Shown here one piece after another: positions 58,311 to 64,000 of a stretch of 64,000 bases of DNA. The position numbers and the translations under genes are program-made. The stretch lies in assembly GCA_001724265.1 (NCBI GenBank), contig MEDY01000014.1:124001-188000 (forward strand). Direction: 5' to 3'. Source of the stretch: Rhizaria sp. SCN 62-66. Taxonomy: Eukaryota > Rhizaria, unplaced. The notes below the pieces were generated by a model. The model had not been told where the DNA came from. It saw only the letters and a program-made list of their open reading frames with translations, and did not search any database. Numbering within the stretch: the stretch's first letter is position 1; every line of letters begins with the position of its first letter.

Positions 58311-61300
58311 TTACTGTTCATTCTCCATTGCCTGGCGCACTGCACTCAGCAGTTCTTTCAGCAGCACTGGTCCACAGCCGACTGTCTCAACAGCATCGCC
58401 GAGCGTCGCGCCAACTGCAGCCGTGATCAGCGGCGGACACGTTTCCACGGCGCGCAGCGACACCGCGCCGGCCTTCACTCCGCTCATGAGCAGCCGCGCG
58501 AAGATGCGCGCGTGGCCCCGCGTCATGCGCCGGCCCGCTGCGCGCACCAGCGGCTCATTCATCGCTTCTGCGGCCTCGCGCGCGCGCACAATGGGGTCGC
58601 TGGAGCCGAAGCCGAACTCCTTGGCGTCAACATTGTGCATGTCATCGGTCTTCTTGGCAGCTGCAGACTTGCCCGCATCGTCACCATCGTCATCGTGTAA
58701 ACGACCGCTGAAGGGACACGTCGAGAGTTGCAGCGCGAGCTCCGCCAGCGCGTCATAGTCGTCCTCACACTGGAGCGGCGGGCGGCCTGCGACTTCGCAC
58801 AGAAACGACGCGTACAGCGGCACGGGCAGCGCACGCACAGGCATGGTCGCGGGCCGCGCCGCGCGCGCGAGCGACAATGAGAGGTTGACGATGGCTTGTT
58901 CGACGGGCAACAGCTGCGTGTACTTGTGCCGTGTCGTTAGCAAAGTGTCGAGCATGTCGGTGCCAAGCTTCACTGCAGTCATCGCGGACATCGCGCGGAA
59001 ACACAGCATCTGTCGCACCGCACGGGCGGCCGCCGCGCGCGTGCTCTCGGCCGTGGCCGGTGAATCGGCCAACGCGTGGAATGGCGTGACACTTGCGTTG
59101 CCAATGTTTTCTTTAATGTCAATGCACGTCTCCTCACCGTCGTCTGCGTGCAGCAGCATCGTGGTCGCGGGTCCCAGCAATGCAGAGTATACGGAAAACA
59201 AACGCGGAAGGCAGTCAACTACGGCACGCAGGGCACGCGACCCGGTATATCCCAGCTCGTCATCGTTAGACTCAAAGTCAGCGCCCTCCACATCGGCAAC
59301 CGAGCTCCTCTGCGGCTTCAGCAGAGAAGCTCGGATCGCCGGGTGCTTCAACGCCCAGTGAGATTCACCGGAGAGCACAGTCGCCACAGAGGCGATTCCT
59401 GCTTTGGTCTCGGTCGGATCGCGCGCGTCATCGTCGGCGGCTGAATACCACGTCTCGTCGCTCAGATGCTCGGTCGGAAGGCCGAAGTACGTCGCAACGG
59501 CAGTCGCGGACTCCCGGTCATAGCGCGCGTCGCGCTCGCCCTGCGCAGACAGAGTTGCAGTCAGCGCGGCAGCGGCCTCGCGCAGCTGGTCCACCAACGG
59601 CGCGTCGGGCTCCGAGGTGCAGTGCTCAGCCACAGCTTCTGGCAAGGCAGCACGGCGCGCCATCAGCAAGTGCCGCCGCTGCACCCAACTCAGACCGAGC
59701 TGTGCAAACATCGGCGCCATTGCGCGGGCCGCGAAGTCGGCCGCGTCACTGCGCGCGCTCCAATGCGCGTGGTCTGCGTTGCGCTGCGCTTCGTCGCGGT
59801 CGACCTGCGCGAGCGCAGGGCCCGCGGGGCCGGCGTCAAAGCGCGCCCCCGGCACGCGCGCGTAGGGGTGGAGATCGACTAGCTCCGCAGCGGCGGCGGC
59901 GGCGCCAAAGCGGGCGTCACGGTGCGGCAACAGCGAGAAGTTCGGGCACACGCGCGTGTCTTTCGCGTTGCATTCGCAGACGCGCACGGGAAACGGGATT
60001 TTCTGCTCGCTCGCGCGCAGACCGAGGCGCACAAGTTCTCGCAGCACAGGCGCGCTCGAGGCACCGCTGCCGGTGGTACAGTTGCTCAGCGCCATCTTCT
60101 CCAAGTTCTGCACAGCTTTCTTGAGCCCATTCGCGAAAGACTTTGCAATCTTGACGCTCTTGGCGGCATTAACGCAGACGCCCGCACAGAGCGCATCACT
60201 TGCGGCGCGGGCAGTCGCCTCAACGCCTTTGTTGGCGTTCAGCGCGTGGAAGCCCGCGGCCACTGCGGCGGCCAATGCACTCTGCGGCGCATCCGGCAGC
60301 CTCTCCGTGCGCACCGCATTGACGGCCTGCGCCGCCAGCGCAACGTGCACAGCAGCGATGTCGCGCACTGCGCCCGCGCCACAGTGTCCCGCGGATCCGC
60401 AATGCTGGAGCACGTGATCCATGCGTGCGACTTCACGGAAGATGTCTGGGTCTGCACACCCCACAAGCTGCGCTTCCCAGCACCGCGCGACCGTCAGCTA
60501 CACGTTGACCGCCGCCGCATACGCGATGCACCTAGGCCGCTGCAGCAGCGCGCGCACCCACGCGGCGCACGCACGCGGCGCGCCCGGCAAGAGCAAGCAA
60601 TCGCTGGCGATGGGCGCGTCAAACACCCGCGCGAGCCAGTACGCCAGCGCAGGGTTGCGGCCCGCCAGCGCGGCGCGGATGACGCGGTCGCCGCGCGTGT
60701 AGCGCTCAAAGAACCCGGTGTCACGGCGGCTGCGCGCGCTGGCAGCGAGCACGAACGCGCGCGCGGACGCCGGGGCGCGCTCTGCCGCAGACTCTGGCTC
60801 GAGGATGTCGACGCCAGTCTTAGCGGAGTGCTCGCACACAGCCTCGAGCTCGGTCAGCGTGCGCGGACCAGTGCGCGGCGGCGCGACAGCTGCGAGATCG
60901 GGCGGCGCTCGCTGGGAGAACGGGGTATCGTCATCCCACTCGACAGGCTGTGTAAAAAACGCGATTACGAGACGAACGCAGCCCTCGTTGCCGCCACGCA
61001 CGGCTGCGCGGAGCAGGCGCGCGTGCGGTAAGTCGCTTTCAGCAACGTTGCTTGCCGTATCAGCGTCGCTGTCCTCCCCACCGCCATCATCGTAACCTTC
61101 GCTGACGTCATCGTCCTCGGAGCCAGGGTGACTCCAGTACGCAAGCGGCTAGGCGGCCGCAGTCGCGTGTTCGTGCAGAAACCATTTGCGCGTCCGCTGC
61201 TTCGGGTCAATCAGATTGCCACGGGCAGTGAGCAGCAGCAGCAACTTGTCGTAGTCCCCCACGTCGGCCGCGCATTCGAGCGGCGTTGCGCCCGCCTCTG

Positions 61301-61859
61301 CGTCGGTGCCGTCCACATCGTCGTCGCAGGCGCGCGGCAGGAGCGCGCGCGCGGTGGCTTCGCGCTCGAGCGAGGCGTCGAGCATCTTGAGCAGGTCCTC
61401 TTCATCAACTTCTTCGACGAGCGCGGCAGCGCATAGGTAACGGCCACTGTGCGCAGCGGCGTAGTGCAGCGGCGTGGCGCCGTTACAGGTTGATGTCGGG
61501 AGCGCGCCGTGGCGGAGCAGCCAGCGCACGACGCGCGGAAGATCGAAACGCACCGCAGTGAAGAGAGGGGTTGAGCCGGAGGACGTGACTTGCTCTCCGG
61601 TCCATGACCACAGGATCGAGGACGTCTCCACCCACCGGTGGATTTCGTTCGCGACCATGAATCGAGCATGCGTCTCGAGAATTTTGAGAATGACATCTTC
61701 GACATACTCGCCTTCAGCGCACTTCAGCTCCCCGCTCGAGTACTTTGCTTTGTAGTCATGGGAGCCGCGCAATGGATCAAGGCGAAGAACCTCGCGCAAG
61801 ATGATGTCGTTGATATCACGAGGTTCAGAAAGATCCGAAAGCTCGTAGAGATACGACAT
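58311..61859 (-). CDS. Ankyrin-repeat protein gene interrupted by two in-frame TAG codons
   Basis: From ATG at 61859 to TAA at 58311-58313 the same frame runs for 1183 codons, broken only by TAG at 61149-61151 (codon 237) and 60498-60500 (codon 454). Both sides of each TAG look coding in composition and in protein features. The N-terminal part has ankyrin repeats (GSTPLFTAVRFDLPRVVRWLLRHGA, GATPLHYAAAHSGRYLCAAALV, GATPLECAADVGDYDKLLLLL). The part between the TAGs continues them (LLRAAVRGGNEGCVRLVIAFF, IRAALAGRNPALAYWLARVF). The long C-terminal region is helical with Cys clusters and no known domain. There is no frameshift. If UAG is read as an amino acid, this is one 1182-residue protein. Otherwise it is a pseudogene, or a 236-residue ankyrin protein followed by separate ORFs. 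Confidence 0.6.
60498..60500 (-). other. In-frame TAG, second
   Basis: Minus-strand context is GTG-TAG-CTG. The frame remains open for 728 further codons before TAA. A 36-base excision starting at GTGTAG would also keep the frame, but this is far shorter than the confirmed introns (143-303 bases). Confidence 0.85.
61149..61151 (-). other. In-frame TAG, first
   Basis: Minus-strand context is GCC-TAG-CCG. Upstream reads an ankyrin-repeat end, and downstream an acidic linker that leads into further ankyrin repeats, all in one frame. Confidence 0.85.
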
Positions 61860-62404
61860 CAATCTACGGCCTCCTGTTAACACGGGGTGGTTGGGAGTGT
61901 GTGTGGGTGAGTTGAGTTGCGTGCCAAAAGTCGCGATAGATAGGAGAGGTTTGTGATATCTTTTGGTTGTGATCACACTTTCACGAGAGTGAATCGAGAG
62001 GTACTAAAGAGAACTAGAGCACGTGCAAAAGAAAACAAAACCTTAAACAACGCGACAGTTTCGGTTTAACACCAATTACTTGACACTGACGATCAGACTA
62101 TGTCATATCAAACATGAATGAGATTTCACTTGGTTCAGCGCTGCCAGTGGCCGAGCGAGACGCGTTAGCAAGAGAAGCCATCCTAATTAAAAGCATCTTG
62201 CCGTGAGCTGATCGTCAAAAGCCTCCACATTTCACGACTAAACGGTTATAGCGTAAATATATATAATATCTTTATTACGAACGATTGAAACTCATCTAGC
62301 AGTGTCTATGACCTTGTCTTTGATACCGTGTACTTTCGCCACAACAGCTTGCTGCGCCACGGATTCTTCCTTTGCTGACGCGGACTAAGACATATCGTCC
62401 CCTT
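61860..62404. promoter_or_regulatory. Divergent intergenic region, ankyrin / folate-receptor-like genes
   Basis: 545 bp, AT-rich, holding both promoters. TTAACAG lies 14 bases before the ankyrin ATG on the minus strand, and GGACTAAG lies 15 bases before the plus-strand ATG; both are acceptor-like. No other feature is recognised. Confidence 0.5.
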
Positions 62405-64000
62405 ATGCGTCTTTTAACCGCATTTCTAGTGCTGGCTACTGCTGCCACCGCTCTATCAGCAGCGGCGCCGGCCGCCGTGTGCATCGGCAGCGGCGACACG
62501 CCCCAGGCTCCCAAGTCACAGCAACTTGGTTTCTGCCGCCAGCACCGCAAGTCGACGTGCTGCTCGGCCTCGAGTGAGCGCTCCGTGATCAAGGCGGCCG
62601 AACCCTTTTTTGCCGAGTCCCGCGCCGTCCTGCTGTCTGCGCCGACGGACCCCGCGCTGCTGCCGCCGCTGGCGACGCTCTTCACGTCCCCCTTCCCCGC
62701 CACAGCCGCTCCTGACGCCCCCACCGAAGTCGAAGTGTTCCGGTACTCCATCCCCGCCGCGTGCCGCGCCTACGCGGCCTCGCTTCTCTGCGCACGCTGC
62801 TCAGCGGACGTCGGGACCGGCCGCGTCGCCGGCGTGTGCGTCCGCTCGTGCCAGCAGTGGCACGACGCCTGCGCAGACGTGCTGTTCCGCCCGGATCCCG
62901 ACGTTCCCGGCGCACTCCTCCCCTGCGCCGAGCAGTCCTACGCTCGTCTCTCTGCCGCGAGCGCTGAATCTGCCGCCGACGCCGATGCCAGCGCGCCCGT
63001 GTTCATCCCTGTTGCGTCCGAGCAGGCCGCGCTCGAAGCCAAGGCTCTCGCGTCCGCGCTCACGATCGACGACACGCCCGCCGTGCGCGCCGCGCTGGCC
63101 GCCGCGCTGGCCGCCGCCGCGGGCTCCGCGCCCGCCGCGCCGCTTGTCTGCGCGCCGCTGCGCACCCTGGTGGCTACTGGCCCCGCGCTGTGCGCTGCGT
63201 ACGGCGTCGAGGTCGCCGATCCGCTCGACTCTTCTGCCGACGAAAACGCCTTTGCACGCGCCGTGCTCGCGCTATACGCCGGCTACCGCGCGCTGCCGCC
63301 CGCGCTCCTGACGAGCGCGGCCGGCGACGCGCTACGTGCTGCCGCGCGCAGGGCCGTCGCCGGCGCTGATGTGAGCTCTCTCGACTCGGCGGCCGCCGCG
63401 CTGACAGCACCAGCCGCGGACGCGCTGCGTTTGACTCGCGAGGCCTTCGAAGGCCACCGGTGGGCGACTCGCAGCGCCAACGCCGTGACGGGTGACGAGG
63501 CTGCGGCCCTGCTGCCCGCCGCCGGGCTACTTTCCTGGACGGCAGATGACTCTGCTGCTGACTCGGAGACCACAGGCCGGTTGATCGGTATGTCCGCTGA
63601 GTCAGCGAGTGCCGTGCTTGCCGTGTTGCGCCCCGCGCTCGCGCTGCCGCTGTTGCCACCGCTCGGCATCTCCGCCCCCGCTTCTACGGCGCGCCCTGGC
63701 TCCTGGCTGCCGGTTGCCAGAGCGATTGGCGCCGCGGGGGCCGCCGCTTCTGCGAGCGGCGCCGCGCGGCACGGCTTGATCGTCAGCACCACCGCAATGC
63801 TGCGCGACATCGCCGCCGTCAGCGAGGCCTTCAATGCTAATGCAGCGGTTTCTTCCGGCGGCGCGTGGGACTGGACGCTCCCGCGGCAGCAGCAGTGTTG
63901 GGACGCGGCGACCGCAGACTCCGCGCTGAATGACTGGCTCGTGGCGCGCGCACGCAACCCGGCCGTGCAGCCCGCGACGGCGCTGCTCTCCCTCGCCGGC
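62405..64000 (+). CDS. Secreted folate-receptor-like Cys-rich protein, 3'-partial
   Basis: The ATG at 62405 opens a frame that stays free of stops to the right edge (532 codons visible). A signal peptide is clear: MRLLTAFLVLATAATALSAA. The mature N-terminus has the Cys pattern of the folate/riboflavin-binding receptor domain: FCRQHRKSTCCS with the double Cys, then LLCARCSAD, GVCVRSCQQWHDAC and LLPCAEQS. This covers about residues 25-180. The rest is Ala-rich and helical, with few Cys and no clear domain, and continues beyond the window. Ligand binding is inferred from the family only; the Trp-rich pocket is not obvious. Confidence 0.7.
   Translation, partial: MRLLTAFLVLATAATALSAAAPAAVCIGSGDTPQAPKSQQLGFCRQHRKSTCCSASSERSVIKAAEPFFAESRAVLLSAPTDPALLPPLATLFTSPFPATAAPDAPTEVEVFRYSIPAACRAYAASLLCARCSADVGTGRVAGVCVRSCQQWHDACADVLFRPDPDVPGALLPCAEQSYARLSAASAESAADADASAPVFIPVASEQAALEAKALASALTIDDTPAVRAALAAALAAAAGSAPAAPLVCAPLRTLVATGPALCAAYGVEVADPLDSSADENAFARAVLALYAGYRALPPALLTSAAGDALRAAARRAVAGADVSSLDSAAAALTAPAADALRLTREAFEGHRWATRSANAVTGDEAAALLPAAGLLSWTADDSAADSETTGRLIGMSAESASAVLAVLRPALALPLLPPLGISAPASTARPGSWLPVARAIGAAGAAASASGAARHGLIVSTTAMLRDIAAVSEAFNANAAVSSGGAWDWTLPRQQQCWDAATADSALNDWLVARARNPAVQPATALLSLAG

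Noticed and set aside
60498-60533. A 36-base intron (GTGTAG to GCGCAG) that would remove the second TAG
   Set aside because: Much shorter than the confirmed introns, GC-rich like exon, and no comparable solution removes the first TAG.
1-64000. tRNA, rRNA, snRNA, CRISPR, prophage or operon structure
   Set aside because: Spacers were read for conserved tRNA boxes and snRNA cores without success. Gene structure is eukaryotic with introns and separate promoters.

Overview
This is a stretch of nuclear DNA from a unicellular eukaryote. The evidence is spliceosomal GT-AG introns that keep the reading frame across exons, several mitochondrially targeted proteins, a t-SNARE, a karyopherin, a PP2A scaffold subunit and a nucleolar five-RRM protein. 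Genes are strongly GC-rich and separated by AT-rich spacers of about 0.25-1.4 kb. Most genes have no intron. I cannot name the species. No tRNA, rRNA, CRISPR array, operon or transposase gene was recognised.

Layout. 2-4681 is a low-complexity multi-pass membrane protein cut by the left edge. 5044-5845 is a spliced, mitochondrially targeted protein of unknown function. 6447-7739 is a USE1-like SNARE, divergent from MRD1/RBM19 at 8144-12070. ASCT-type CoA-transferase (13098-14528) is divergent from mitochondrial uL11 (15287-15823). PP2A scaffold subunit A (16439-18736) has a first exon that codes for only four bases. ATP11/ATPAF1 (19853-20500), a secreted BNR-type propeller (21800-23002) and mitochondrial Met-tRNA formyltransferase (23533-24780) follow on the plus strand. 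Then come a secreted beta-lactamase-fold pseudoenzyme (25338-26885, minus), a DDT/WHIM chromatin protein (27425-32476, minus), a multi-PH protein (33272-35550, minus, spliced) and a ZC2HC1-type zinc-finger protein (36351-38744, plus). After these lie a 3054-residue intronless protein with WD-like repeats (39281-48445, minus), a WD40-PH protein ending in a CaaX box (48923-51442, minus), an importin-4/Kap123-type karyopherin (52183-55653, minus) and a membrane-anchored SDR (57051-58058, plus). An ankyrin-repeat gene (58311-61859, minus) is interrupted by two in-frame TAG codons. A secreted folate-receptor-like protein starts at 62405 and runs off the right edge.

Physiology. uL11m, MTFMT and ATP11 imply a mitochondrion that translates its own proteins and assembles F1-ATPase. 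The ASCT-type enzyme suggests acetate output coupled to succinyl-CoA in the same organelle. The neighbours are otherwise unrelated housekeeping genes.

Most notable signal. All 19 gene ends in the window use TAA (10) or TGA (9), and none uses TAG. The only in-frame TAGs found inside a coding frame are two within the ankyrin gene, and its frame stays coding-like on both sides of each. This is compatible with rare use of UAG as a sense codon. A pseudogene, readthrough or sequence errors remain possible. A second pattern is that introns tend to lie close to the start codon, mostly with the donor GTACGT, and that acceptor-like pyrimidine-AG signals sit a few bases before many start codons.
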